DNA from: Bacteriovoracaceae bacterium
GTDB taxonomy: Bacteria > Bdellovibrionota > Bacteriovoracia > Bacteriovoracales > Bacteriovoracaceae
Reading direction: 5' to 3'
Assembly: GCA_016784965.1 (NCBI GenBank)
Contig: JADHTQ010000035.1
Coordinates: 1-48,265 of the forward strand
DNA length: 48,265 nucleotides
The position numbers were made by a program, and so were the translations under genes. Shown piece by piece: positions 12,232-20,797 of this stretch. Position 1 is the stretch's first letter, and every line of letters begins with the position of its first letter. The notes under the pieces were generated by a model. It ran no database searches. It was given only the letters and a program-made list of their open reading frames with translations, and was not told where the DNA came from.

Positions 12232-12747
12232 TTAAGCCTTTGCCTCTGCGACCTCTGTGCCGCCCTCTTTTTGTAGTTTTATTTCATTTAGAGTGCGAGC
12301 AAAAGATGAAATCGGTGCCATAAACGTTGCCAATAATGTACCCAACATTTGATCTCTTGAAGGTAGCTCAGCCAATGCTTTAACCTCATCTGACTTAAGT
12401 AATTTACCCTCACAGAACGCACCTTTTAATGTGACAATTTCTGATTCTTTGTTCGCATTTTTAAGGCACTTGGCAACAGCAGCTGGATCATCAAATGCAA
12501 AGGCAATCGCGTTGGGTCCTACTAAACCTGTCAGTAGTTCTTCATATTCAGTACCCTCTACGGCTTTGGCAAAAAGAGTATTTTTGGTAATTACAATTTT
12601 TCCTTTTGCTTCACGCACCTCTTTTCTAATACTCACAGCAGTATTGCTTGTGACCCCAACTAAATTAGTTAGGAAAATGGCTTGAGCTTTAGCGACATCT
12701 TCCTTAATGGCGTCCACCACTTTAATCTTTTCCATTTTGGTTAACAT
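12232..12747 (-). CDS. rplJ: 50S ribosomal protein L10
   Basis: L10, 171 residues, anchors the L7/L12 dimers to 23S rRNA. The N-terminal RNA-binding domain begins MLTKMEKIKVVDAIKED and the C-terminal helix that binds L12 dimers is present. An ATG at residue 5 is possible, but the first ATG has a strong AAGGAGG four to five bases upstream, so I keep it. Upstream sits a 98-base leader that can fold over this ribosome binding site. Confidence 0.97.
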   Translation of the reverse strand: MLTKMEKIKVVDAIKEDVAKAQAIFLTNLVGVTSNTAVSIRKEVREAKGKIVITKNTLFAKAVEGTEYEELLTGLVGPNAIAFAFDDPAAVAKCLKNANKESEIVTLKGAFCEGKLLKSDEVKALAELPSRDQMLGTLLATFMAPISSFARTLNEIKLQKEGGTEVAEAKA

Positions 12748-12845
12748 TTTTCCTCCTTATTTCTGTTCGGAGGGAGACTTCAGGCAGGATTTATTTACAA
12801 TGTTCATGCAAACCGACCTTCTTCAATCCCAACAAAACTTTTAAT
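12748..12845 (-). promoter_or_regulatory. rplJ leader, candidate L10 autoregulatory RNA
   Basis: In RNA sense, CCUCC (12769-12773) can pair with the rplJ Shine-Dalgarno GGAGG (12752-12756) across a 12-base loop, hiding the ribosome binding site. Further 5', GGAUU and AAUCC can close a larger stem that would hold a GAAGAAGGUCGG segment. In many bacteria L10-L12 binds such a leader to repress its own synthesis; assignment to that family is by position and foldability, not by a model match. Confidence 0.4.
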
Positions 12846-13544
12846 TTAAATATTTAATGCTTCCATTGTATCAATTTTAATCCCAGGACCCATAGTGGTG
12901 CTGACCGTCAAACTTTTAAGGTATGTACCTTTGGCGCTTGCAGGTTTAGCTTTAACAATTGCATGTACAATGACCTCAAAGTTTTCGCGAAGCTTTGTAA
13001 CGTCAAAAGATTTCTTCCCTATTGGTACATGAATGATCCCGGTTTTTTCTGTTCGGTATTCCACTTTACCACTTTTTTGCTCTTTTACAGCTTTGACTAC
13101 ATCAACTGTCACAGTACCTAGTTTGGGGTTTGGCATTAAACCTCTAGGCCCAAGTACACGACCAATGCGACCTAATTTACCCATCATATCCGGAGAGGCA
13201 ATAACTCTATCAAATTCAAGCCATCCACCCTGAATTTTTTGAATCATATCATCGCCCCCAACAAAATCGGCTCCTGCATCTTCTGCTTGCTTAATCTTTT
13301 CCCCAGAAGTAATGACAAGAATTCTAACCTTTTTACCAGTTCCAGCTGGCAGAGCAACTGCACCTCGTATCATTTGATCGGCATGACGTGGGTCAACACC
13401 AAGTCTGAAAGCTAGGTCTACTGTTTCATCAAACTTAGCATACGAACTCTCTTGAGCTAATTTTAACGCATCATTAATGGTAAATTTTTTGTTTGAATCT
13501 ACTTTCTTACAAGCAGATAAGTGTTTTTTTGATTTTTTCTTCAT
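12846..13544 (-). CDS. rplA: 50S ribosomal protein L1
   Basis: L1, 232 residues, the mobile L1-stalk protein that helps release deacylated tRNA. Family segments [36 protein letters not shown] and [19 protein letters not shown] are visible. The ATG is preceded by GAGGGA at suitable distance, with a tight hairpin just upstream. It follows rplK by 70 bases. In E. coli L1 represses the L11-L1 mRNA; no site could be aligned here with confidence. Confidence 0.98.
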   Translation of the reverse strand: MKKKSKKHLSACKKVDSNKKFTINDALKLAQESSYAKFDETVDLAFRLGVDPRHADQMIRGAVALPAGTGKKVRILVITSGEKIKQAEDAGADFVGGDDMIQKIQGGWLEFDRVIASPDMMGKLGRIGRVLGPRGLMPNPKLGTVTVDVVKAVKEQKSGKVEYRTEKTGIIHVPIGKKSFDVTKLRENFEVIVHAIVKAKPASAKGTYLKSLTVSTTMGPGIKIDTMEALNI

Positions 13545-13557
13545 TTTAAATCCCTCG

Positions 13558-13575
13558 GTAAAAACGACTTTTTAC
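13558..13575 (-). promoter_or_regulatory. Tetraloop hairpin before rplA
   Basis: The RNA reads GUAAAAA-GUCG-UUUUUAC, a perfect 7-bp stem with a 4-base loop that ends directly before the GAGGGA ribosome binding site of rplA. The segment just 5' (GGGAGACU, opposite strand of 13576-13583) is exactly complementary to an 8-mer in the rplJ leader (12772-12779). Function unknown; translational control of rplA is a guess. Confidence 0.4.
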
Positions 13576-13614
13576 AGTCTCCCGTGTGAAAATATAAATT
13601 TTTTATAATGTTAT

Positions 13615-14040
13615 TTAATAATCTAACTTAAGCCCCATAGACTTCACTGAACCCTCTATCGTTCTAAGTCCTGCTTCTAAGGTTGCTGCTGTTAAATCTG
13701 GTTCTTTTGTTTTTACAATCTCCTCAACTATATCTTTGGAAACTTTTCCCGCAACTTCATGGCCGGGCTTCTTGGAAGCACTTTTCAGCTTCAACTTATC
13801 CTTCAGCAGATAAGAAGCAGGAGGTGTTTTTGTTATAAAGGTAAATGATCTATCCGAATAAACAGTTATAATGGTAGGCAGAACAACTCCAGCACTCTTT
13901 TGCGTCTTGGCATTAAATGCTTTACAAAACTCCATTATATTAACCCCTTTTTGTCCCAAAGCTGGTCCAATCGGAGGTGAGGGGTTAGCTTTTCCACCAG
14001 CGATCTGTAACTTAATAAATCCAACTACTTTCTTTGCCAT
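13615..14040 (-). CDS. rplK: 50S ribosomal protein L11
   Basis: L11, 141 residues, the usual length, binds the GTPase-associated centre of 23S rRNA. It shows [20 protein letters not shown] (the proline-rich N-domain that contacts factors and thiostrepton) and the C-terminal RNA-binding domain with [11 protein letters not shown]. It lies between nusG and rplA in the standard order. Confidence 0.98.
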   Translation of the reverse strand: MAKKVVGFIKLQIAGGKANPSPPIGPALGQKGVNIMEFCKAFNAKTQKSAGVVLPTIITVYSDRSFTFITKTPPASYLLKDKLKLKSASKKPGHEVAGKVSKDIVEEIVKTKEPDLTAATLEAGLRTIEGSVKSMGLKLDY

Positions 14041-14077
14041 TATTGACTCCGCTTTAGTTTAATAAAATAAAATGCAA

Positions 14078-14749
14078 CTATTCAATTTTTTCAATTTGTG
14101 TAAAATCTAGTTCCACAGGGGTCGGTCTACCAAAAATGGAGACACTGACTTTAACCTTACCCTTATCACTCACAGCTTCAATTGTTCCCACAAATGAAGA
14201 GAATGGTCCTTCGATAACTCGTACGGACTCTCCTTCTGCAAAATTAATACTAGTTCTGGGTTTCTTATAACCTTCGACAGCTTGATTTGTCATATAAGCC
14301 GCCTCATCATCTGATATTGGAGCCGGCTTATCAGCCGTTCCCCCTACAAAACCCGTGATTTTATCGGTATTTTTCACAAGGTGCCAGGTTTTATCATTCA
14401 TGACCATCTTTAGCAAGATGTAACCGGGGAAAAATTTCTTTTTAATTGTCCTCTTCTTCCCATTAACAGTGGTCACAACACTTTCTTCAGGTACAAGAAT
14501 TTGCGAGAAAAATTCTGTCAATTTAAGGTTTATAATTCTTTCTTTCAACGCTTTGGAAACCTTGTTCTCTTGACCTGTCATTACTTGAGCAACATACCAC
14601 TTAGAATCTGGAGAATCGTTGTCAGATAGAACATCATCTTTGGCTAGATCAGAGGTAGTATCGTTTTCTTCGACAGCAGCAACGTCAGAATCTGTCTTCT
14701 CAACATCAGCATCTTCAACATTGCTATCGTTCTGATTTGAATCGGTCAT
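14078..14749 (-). CDS. nusG: Transcription antitermination factor NusG with acidic N-terminal extension
   Basis: NusG binds the RNA polymerase clamp and links it to Rho or the ribosome. The NGN domain begins near residue 50 (KWYVAQVMTGQENKV) and contains FFPGYILLKMVM; the KOW domain near the C-terminus contains GESVRVIEGPFSSFVGTIEAV. Residues 1-48 are an Asp/Ser/Asn-rich acidic extension missing from E. coli NusG, giving 223 residues instead of about 180. No internal start with a better ribosome binding site was noticed that would remove it. The gene lies between secE and rplK, as usual. Confidence 0.96.
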   Translation of the reverse strand: MTDSNQNDSNVEDADVEKTDSDVAAVEENDTTSDLAKDDVLSDNDSPDSKWYVAQVMTGQENKVSKALKERIINLKLTEFFSQILVPEESVVTTVNGKKRTIKKKFFPGYILLKMVMNDKTWHLVKNTDKITGFVGGTADKPAPISDDEAAYMTNQAVEGYKKPRTSINFAEGESVRVIEGPFSSFVGTIEAVSDKGKVKVSVSIFGRPTPVELDFTQIEKIE

Positions 14750-14775
14750 ATTATATCCACATCAATATATATAAA

Positions 14776-15162
14776 TTAATAAATAAGGGCCAAAATTTTT
14801 CTAAAGGCAAAGTCAACAAGTACAAAAATAAGGCTTGTAATCGATAGTCCAATAATGATGCCAACAGTGAGCTTCACAACTGAGTCACTACCAGGCCATA
14901 CAACCTTTACAAGTTCGCCATACACTTCATTCAAGTAGGTCATTGCATCTTTGCGTTTTTGAATAACAATAAATGTAACCAGCCCTATAAGTGCTCCTGA
15001 AACCTGAGTTAGTACTAGGTAATACCGAATTTTAGACTCCAGATCGAACCATTCACCCATCTGCCCCATAAATCGTATAAATACAAATCCAACTATAATG
15101 CTAACTATGGCAATGAATGCATTAATCCACTTTTTATTATCTTCACTTCTTATCGCAACCAT
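14776..15162 (-). CDS. secE: Preprotein translocase subunit SecE
   Basis: SecE, 128 residues, clamps the two halves of SecY in the inner-membrane Sec channel. Three hydrophobic segments are visible (about residues 14-32, 48-66 and 96-118). The conserved amphipathic helix plus hinge, LNEVYGELVKVVWPGSDSVVKLT, precedes the last segment. This is the three-segment E. coli type, not the short single-segment type found in many other bacteria. It is the first gene of the minus-strand block; the tRNA-Trp that often precedes secE is absent here. Confidence 0.95.
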   Translation of the reverse strand: MVAIRSEDNKKWINAFIAIVSIIVGFVFIRFMGQMGEWFDLESKIRYYLVLTQVSGALIGLVTFIVIQKRKDAMTYLNEVYGELVKVVWPGSDSVVKLTVGIIIGLSITSLIFVLVDFAFRKILALIY

Positions 15163-15212
15163 AAAATACCTTATGTCATTGAATTAAACGTAGAGTCTTC
15201 CACAAACTATCT

Positions 15213-15241
15213 TATATGCATCAAAACTTGAGCTTTGTCTA
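15213..15241 (-). promoter_or_regulatory. Possible promoter for the secE-nusG-rpl-rpo block
   Basis: In minus-strand sense TAGACA and CATATA are 17 bases apart, ending about 50 bases before the secE ATG. The match to a housekeeping promoter is fair at best, but the position (first gene of a long operon, divergent from 15406) makes a promoter here necessary. The rest of 15163-15405 holds no gene I can support. Confidence 0.3.
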
Positions 15242-15385
15242 TACTTTAAAATGCCTATTTCACACATAAATTTCACTAACTATTACCAGACGCACTAATT
15301 CCATGTGGTATAGTCGCATTCCGTCATCCAGAAATAGGTAGAAAGTTATAAATTTCACTATTACAATAACCATTAACTTAGATAA

Positions 15386-15405
15386 ATGGAGATTAATGGA
15401 GATTA
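15386..15405 (+). repeat. Tandem 10-mer duplicating the ribosome binding site
   Basis: The 10-mer ATGGAGATTA occurs twice in a row directly before the ATGATG start of the SGNH-like gene, so GGAG is present twice (15388-15391 and 15398-15401). The second copy is the likely functional one; the duplication may be a recent replication slip. Confidence 0.7.
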
Positions 15406-16251
15406 ATGATGTTTCGCTACTTTTTATTATTTGCAATTTTTTCTGTGCATTATGTTTATGCAAAAACTTGCATAGTAATTGGTGACTCCCATTCCTCTGG
15501 TGTAAGAAGTGGATTCGGGCACGTATTTACAGGTGAACTCAATGCGCAATCGGGATATGATGTCATCTCATATTCTTTTTCAGGCTCTAGACCAAAAAAC
15601 TGGGCAAAAAAGTGGAAAGGTTCAAGGGTATGCAAGAGAGCATTTTGCAATAATTTTATAGTAAAAAAAAATGGAGCGCGTCAAAGGCAATATAGTACCC
15701 AGAGACTAGAAAAGAGTTTTCCACAACTGCGGGGCAAATCCTTTGTCGAATTTATCTTTACATCACTTCATAAAAACGAGCTGGATTGCATCATTTTCGA
15801 GCAGGGAGATAACGACCAGGGTAATGAAACCCGTTTTTTGCTAAAGGAACTCTCACGAGTGATGACTATGAGCGGCAGACAGGTCAGTTGTTTTTGGGTA
15901 ACTCCTACTTGGGGAGAGAGCAAACACAGAGTAACTGCATATCGCAAACTAGTAACAGATAAAAATAAAAAAAGGGTCATTGCAAAAATCAGTAAGTCTG
16001 TTCGAGAAAACTCAAACTGTACATTAATAGATTCTAGCAATTTAAAAAAACAAACGCTCATAGATAGTACCAAACCAAAATCCTTCACTACAGATGGATT
16101 ACATTTGAGAGCTAAAGCAGCAAAGCTATGGGGAAGCTTCGCAGCAAGGCGCATTGCAGACAAATTGAAACTACGTGATTATTCAGTTTACATGAGTGCA
16201 ATTGACAACCCAACAACGACTCTCAACTTTCAACAAACATGCAAATTATAA
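15406..16251 (+). CDS. Secreted SGNH/GDSL-hydrolase-like protein
   Basis: About 281 residues with a signal peptide (FRYFLLFAIFSVHYVYA) and all hallmark blocks of SGNH hydrolases: GDSHS near residue 26 with the nucleophile serine, GDND as block III, and DGLH near the C-terminus with the Asp and His of the triad. Such enzymes are esterases or deacylases acting on lipids, polysaccharide O-acetyl groups or peptidoglycan; the substrate here is unknown. Two ATGs lie side by side at 15406 and 15409; the second has GGAG seven bases upstream and is slightly better. It is the only plus-strand gene inside a 22-kb minus-strand run, and its stop overlaps that of ftsZ. Confidence 0.75.
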   Translation: MMFRYFLLFAIFSVHYVYAKTCIVIGDSHSSGVRSGFGHVFTGELNAQSGYDVISYSFSGSRPKNWAKKWKGSRVCKRAFCNNFIVKKNGARQRQYSTQRLEKSFPQLRGKSFVEFIFTSLHKNELDCIIFEQGDNDQGNETRFLLKELSRVMTMSGRQVSCFWVTPTWGESKHRVTAYRKLVTDKNKKRVIAKISKSVRENSNCTLIDSSNLKKQTLIDSTKPKSFTTDGLHLRAKAAKLWGSFAARRIADKLKLRDYSVYMSAIDNPTTTLNFQQTCKL

Positions 16252-17760
16252 GGTTAATTCTTCCTGGTACTTATCATCTTTTCGAAGATAGCTAGGTGTA
16301 TCTAATTCGTCTTCATCAAAATTAATAAATCCCAACTTTTCAGCAATACTTTTGGCCCGAGAAATCTTTTTGCTTTGATCATCTGATCTTTTAATCTCCC
16401 GATGATTTGAAAAAGGTATGTTTTGAAAACTAGAGTTATTATTATGAATTGGACGATCAGTAGGAGGTGTTCCTGCACTCTCCATCTTTTCGGGACTGCT
16501 ACTTCTTTTTGCTGCCTCGTATCTATTTGCAGCTTCTTGAATAGTTTGAACAAGTGAGGAAGCTTTAGGAGTGTGCTCCTGCTTTTTCACATTAGTTGCA
16601 GCTTTGTTTTGAGCAAACTCAAGTTTTTGCTCCCTAACTGGTTCTGCAACTTTTGCTGGAGCAGGAGTAGCAGGTGCTACATCTTGAGTTAAACTGGGCA
16701 ATTCTGCTTTATTATTGGTTTCTCGTATAGCAGACTTTTTAGCAGTTTCATAAGACTGTACTTGTGCCTTTACTCTTTCTTGCCCACCTAAGCCTGTTGC
16801 AATCACCGTAATTTTGATATCTTCTCCCATGGTGTCGTCACTCACGGTACCAAAAATAATTTCTGCATCCTCATCTGCTGCGTCCATAATTAAAGTTGCT
16901 GCTTCATTGGCCTCATGCATAGTTAGAGATTCATTAGCGGTAATGTTAATAATTATCCCAGTTGCGCCATCAATAGTGATATCTTCAAGTAGCGGTGAAC
17001 TGATCGCCTCAGTTGCCGCTTTTAATGCTCTATTTTGCCCCTGAGCAATCCCAGTCCCCATTAGAGCTAGACCTTTATTGCGCATAACTGTGCTAACATC
17101 CGCAAAGTCAGCATTTATAAATCCCGTGTGGTTAATCAAATCTGAAATACCCCTTACGGCGTTTAAAAGCACCTCATCGGCCTTTTTAAAAGTTTCTATT
17201 AAAGATAACCCTTCACCAGCTATATGAAGGAGTCTCTGATTGGGGATTGTGATCAAAGAATCAACATTTTCTTCTAGATTTTCGATGCCCATATTGGCAT
17301 GTTTCATTCTCTTTCGACCTTCAAATATGAAAGGTCGCGTTACCACCCCAACCGTCAATGCTCCAAGCTCTGTGGCCAGTTTGGCAATAACAGGTGCAGC
17401 GCCTGTTCCGGTACCTCCACCCATTCCAGCTGTAACAAATACCATATCTGAGCCTTCAAGGACTTCTTGCAATTTTTCATATTCATCTAGTGCAGCCTTT
17501 CTACCCAGTTCTGGATTGGCACCAGCTCCAAGCCCCCTTGTTACCTCAATCCCAAGTTGAACTTTTTTAGGTGCAAGGTTGGCCTTTAAAGACTGTACAT
17601 CTGTATTACACACTACGTATTCCACACCAGTTAGACCGGCCGTTATCATAGTATTAACAGCATTGCATCCACCGCCGCCAACACCTATTACTAGTATTTT
17701 TGCAGCTCCCTCCAACACATTTTGGTCTGAATTTGAATCTGTATCTGAAATTTCAAACAT
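16246..17760 (-). CDS. ftsZ: Cell division GTPase FtsZ
   Basis: FtsZ, 504 residues, polymerises into the division ring. The tubulin signature GGGTGTG is at residues 114-120, and the nucleotide-binding NTD and synergy regions are intact. After the globular part (to about residue 320) comes a long Ala/Lys/Gln-rich linker of about 160 residues, then the conserved C-terminal peptide LDTPSYLRK used to bind FtsA. The protein is much longer than E. coli FtsZ because of that linker. It follows ftsA by 11 bases and its stop overlaps the convergent SGNH-like gene. Confidence 0.98.
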   Translation of the reverse strand: MFEISDTDSNSDQNVLEGAAKILVIGVGGGGCNAVNTMITAGLTGVEYVVCNTDVQSLKANLAPKKVQLGIEVTRGLGAGANPELGRKAALDEYEKLQEVLEGSDMVFVTAGMGGGTGTGAAPVIAKLATELGALTVGVVTRPFIFEGRKRMKHANMGIENLEENVDSLITIPNQRLLHIAGEGLSLIETFKKADEVLLNAVRGISDLINHTGFINADFADVSTVMRNKGLALMGTGIAQGQNRALKAATEAISSPLLEDITIDGATGIIINITANESLTMHEANEAATLIMDAADEDAEIIFGTVSDDTMGEDIKITVIATGLGGQERVKAQVQSYETAKKSAIRETNNKAELPSLTQDVAPATPAPAKVAEPVREQKLEFAQNKAATNVKKQEHTPKASSLVQTIQEAANRYEAAKRSSSPEKMESAGTPPTDRPIHNNNSSFQNIPFSNHREIKRSDDQSKKISRAKSIAEKLGFINFDEDELDTPSYLRKDDKYQEELTL

Positions 17761-17771
17761 ATTGCCTCCAG

Positions 17772-19010
17772 CTAAAATATCTCCCTAAATGCAGAGCGCA
17801 AGGAATCGCTTAATTTTCCTAGAAAATCCATTTGATGTCCTTTGCGCATACTACTTTTAGAATGATCTATATTTTTTTTACTTGATTCTAACAGCAAACC
17901 TAAAACAGTTGAATACTTAGGATGCTGCATTATATTAGTCATACCGCCAAAAGGGGTAGGAAGTCCCATCTTAGTTGGTATTTGTAAAATATATTCTCCA
18001 AACTCAGGCATACCATGAACTAAAGTACCACCACCGGTTAAAATATACCCGCCGGTAATTTCATGATTTAGCCCTCGATCCACAATAATCTCTTTAACAA
18101 TATTAAATAATTCCTCTGCCCTGGCCCCAAGTACTTGTGCTATGGAATTTAGGGGAATTTCCCTCGGTGCTGACCCGGGTAAACCTTGCACCGTAATATG
18201 ACTAGACTGCTCTTTGCTTCCTTTTAACACCGAGCCGTGTTCAATTTTAATTCTTTCTGCTTCTTTGTGCGGTATTTTTAAGGCAACTGCAAGATCATTG
18301 GTAAAGTGGTTACCACCTACAGGAATTACTTGTGAATGAATTAGGCTTCCATTTTTCCAAACTGCTAAATCTGTAGTCCCTCCCCCAATGTCAACTAGAA
18401 CGACACCCAACTCTTTTTCGCCAGTTGAAAGAACTGACTCAGATGAAGCGATAGGTTGAAGACTTATGTGTTCTGCCGTAACACCAGCTTGCTCTACACA
18501 TTTAACCAAATTATGGATAAGTGAAACTGAGCCGGTAACAATATGAACGTGCACCTCCAGGCGTACACCACACATGCCAACAGGATCTTTAATTCCTTTA
18601 GTGTTATCAATGCGAAATTCTTGAGGGATTACGTGTAAAATTTCGCGATCAGTTGGTATCACTACCGCTTTTGCTGCCTCAATGACCCTATCCACATCGC
18701 TTGTTTTAATTTCTTTGTCTTTTACTGCTACGACACCAGTGCTATTAAAACTATAAATGTGACTTCCAGCAATACCAATTGTAGCGTGATTAATCTCCAA
18801 ACCAGACATCAATTTGGCCTCTTTTAGAGATCCTTCAATTGAGTTCACTGTTTGGTCAATATTGACAACAGCACCTTTTTTCAGGCCATAACTTGGGTGC
18901 GTTCCAATTCCGACAATTTCTAATTCTGAGTCACCACCCTGAATGCCTACGATAGTGCAGACTTTGGTGGTTCCAACATCAAGGCCAACAATTATGTTTT
19001 TTTCGTTCAT
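17772..19010 (-). CDS. ftsA: Cell division protein FtsA
   Basis: FtsA, 412 residues, is the actin-like ATPase that tethers FtsZ to the membrane. It shows the phosphate-1 motif GLDVGTTKVCTIVG, the phosphate-2 motif VVLVDIGGGTTDLAV, the adenosine motif ILTGGGTLV, and a C-terminal amphipathic helix (FLGKLSDSLRSAFREIF) expected to bind the membrane. It is immediately followed by ftsZ, the normal pair. The 94-base gap to the upstream gene holds no clear terminator. Confidence 0.97.
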   Translation of the reverse strand: MNEKNIIVGLDVGTTKVCTIVGIQGGDSELEIVGIGTHPSYGLKKGAVVNIDQTVNSIEGSLKEAKLMSGLEINHATIGIAGSHIYSFNSTGVVAVKDKEIKTSDVDRVIEAAKAVVIPTDREILHVIPQEFRIDNTKGIKDPVGMCGVRLEVHVHIVTGSVSLIHNLVKCVEQAGVTAEHISLQPIASSESVLSTGEKELGVVLVDIGGGTTDLAVWKNGSLIHSQVIPVGGNHFTNDLAVALKIPHKEAERIKIEHGSVLKGSKEQSSHITVQGLPGSAPREIPLNSIAQVLGARAEELFNIVKEIIVDRGLNHEITGGYILTGGGTLVHGMPEFGEYILQIPTKMGLPTPFGGMTNIMQHPKYSTVLGLLLESSKKNIDHSKSSMRKGHQMDFLGKLSDSLRSAFREIF

Positions 19011-19104
19011 GAGAGTCCCTTCTCACCTTTACTCAAACAGAATCATTCCGTCTTACACAATCATACCAGTCGTAAATCCGGATAAGACAATGTACCCTAA
19101 AATT

Positions 19105-19878
19105 TTAGAATTTGTTATTAAACTTGACAACTACTTTTTTAGTATTTGTTAGATTTATAACGACTGGCATCTTTTTCTTTAATTCCATGTAGTTAACAAT
19201 TTTATGTAACTTGTCTAGTTTTACCTTCCATTCATCGTGTCCCATGAAGACACTAGAGGGTTTACCATTGATAGACAGGATGATCGTCAGCTCTTTTTCA
19301 TCGCTATAAATAATTTCTGACAACTTCTTAGCAAAATCTTCACTCATTTTTTTGAACAAGTTAGTTATTTTTTGTCTTATACCAGAATTTATGCTCTCAA
19401 TTGGCAAAGCAAGATAGGGAAGATCATGGGCCAATTTTTTTTCGTTTCTTAGAAGTTCTTCATAGGTTGGATCATATAGCTCACTGTTATCAACTAAAAT
19501 TGCATCGTATGAATCCATCCCATCTTTTTTAAATATTTGTACTTTCATTAAAGGAACAGGACATTGAAACTTGAGATTCAAAAATTTCTTTAAGGGATCA
19601 TATTTTATCCTATAACTTGATAAAAAATGCTTCTGCTGTAAATTTTCTTCGAGAATTTGCTGCTTTAACTTTTTAAGTGAGCCAAAACTTTCAAAATTTT
19701 TAATCATTTTCATAGTCATGTTTCCAGCAGCTCTGGCCGGACAACGTCCAAATGATGTTCTATATTTTAGCTTTTGCTTAGACTTAGAAGGACCTAGAGA
19801 TGAAACTGCTACATCAATAATCAAATAACTTGCAGGGAGTAAACAAAAAATAAGTATTGTCTTATGTATTTTGCGCAT
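19105..19878 (-). CDS. ftsQ: FtsQ/DivIB-like division protein
   Basis: A 257-residue protein with one N-terminal membrane segment (about residues 9-27) and an extracytoplasmic remainder. Sequence similarity to FtsQ is weak by eye, but the size, single-pass topology and C-terminal strand pattern VVINLTNTKKVVVKF resemble the end of FtsQ, and the gene lies between murB and ftsA exactly where dcw clusters carry ftsQ. FtsQ links early division proteins to the FtsL-FtsB-FtsWI complex. It overlaps murB by 17 bases, so the two are probably translationally coupled. The usual POTRA domain could not be delimited confidently. Confidence 0.62.
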   Translation of the reverse strand: MRKIHKTILIFCLLPASYLIIDVAVSSLGPSKSKQKLKYRTSFGRCPARAAGNMTMKMIKNFESFGSLKKLKQQILEENLQQKHFLSSYRIKYDPLKKFLNLKFQCPVPLMKVQIFKKDGMDSYDAILVDNSELYDPTYEELLRNEKKLAHDLPYLALPIESINSGIRQKITNLFKKMSEDFAKKLSEIIYSDEKELTIILSINGKPSSVFMGHDEWKVKLDKLHKIVNYMELKKKMPVVINLTNTKKVVVKFNNKF

Positions 19879-20797
19879 ACTTTACTTCCGTCGTTAGGGA
19901 CAAGCCAGTCTGTAGCTTCACTTCATGTTGCACTAATTCTATCATAGCAATTACGTCAGAATAAGTGGCACCACCTACATTTTCCATGAAATTTGCGTGT
20001 ATGTTACTCACTCTAATTTTTCCATTAGAAAATCCTTTCAACCCTATTATATCAATAATTTTGCCGGCCAGACAAGTATCCTTTCCAACTCCTCGATCTA
20101 CATTTTGAAAAATACAACCACATGTCGGTTTATCAAGTGGTTGAGACTTGTTTCTAATCTCTAGGTACTCCTTGATAGTCTTACTTACGGATTGTGATAA
20201 TCCATGATGTAGCATATGGACCTTTATGATAATATCACCTTTTTTTAAAAAATTATTTGTCCTATAACCAAAAGAATCTGCACTCATTTTAATTTTTTTT
20301 ATCTCTCCATCTTTGGTCATGACTTCTACAGAGCTTATCAGATCTCCAATCTCTCCCAAATTTGTACCAGCATTCATAACTGCCGCACCACCTATTGTAG
20401 CAGGTATGCCTGTGAAGACTTCCCAGCCTTTAAGGCCAAACTTTATAGCATGAGCAGTTAGTAGGTTTAATGAAACAGAAGCTGGTAAGCAGTATTGGTC
20501 TCTAACATTATCTAAGTAGTGTTTATCGTAGTCTAACGACAATTTAATGTATGGAATGGATGATGTTTCACTGAGTAAGTGGTTTGCTCCAAGACCCAGC
20601 ACAGTGTACTCTATTTGGGCCTTTTGTAATTTTTTTACGACTTTTTTTAAAGAATCTACTGAAGAAACTGTTATTAAATCACCGGTGGCCTTTAACCTCA
20701 TAGTAGATAGATGAGTCAGATCCTTACCAGTCTCGACTTTTACATCATCAATATGTGCAAGCAACGTATTTAATTCCAATTGGATGACTCCAGCCAT
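19862..20797 (-). CDS. murB: UDP-N-acetylenolpyruvoylglucosamine reductase
   Basis: MurB, 311 residues, is the FAD enzyme that reduces UDP-GlcNAc-enolpyruvate to UDP-MurNAc. FAD-domain sequences ATGDLITVSS, VLGLGANHLLS and GIPATIGGAAVMNAGTNLGEIGD are present, then the C-terminal domain with CGCIFQN and IHANFMEN. The proton-donor position, usually Ser, appears to be Cys in CGCIFQN, as in some other bacteria. The start overlaps the end of murC by 28 bases. Confidence 0.95.
   Translation of the reverse strand: MAGVIQLELNTLLAHIDDVKVETGKDLTHLSTMRLKATGDLITVSSVDSLKKVVKKLQKAQIEYTVLGLGANHLLSETSSIPYIKLSLDYDKHYLDNVRDQYCLPASVSLNLLTAHAIKFGLKGWEVFTGIPATIGGAAVMNAGTNLGEIGDLISSVEVMTKDGEIKKIKMSADSFGYRTNNFLKKGDIIIKVHMLHHGLSQSVSKTIKEYLEIRNKSQPLDKPTCGCIFQNVDRGVGKDTCLAGKIIDIIGLKGFSNGKIRVSNIHANFMENVGGATYSDVIAMIELVQHEVKLQTGLSLTTEVKYAQNT

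Noticed and set aside
15163-15405. tRNA-Trp upstream of secE
   Set aside because: Expected from gene order in many bacteria, but no cloverleaf, TTC-arm or CCA-like segment could be found on either strand.
15260-15463. 67-residue minus-strand ORF before secE
   Set aside because: It overlaps the start of the SGNH-like gene antisense, lacks a ribosome binding site and looks like chance in AT-rich sequence.
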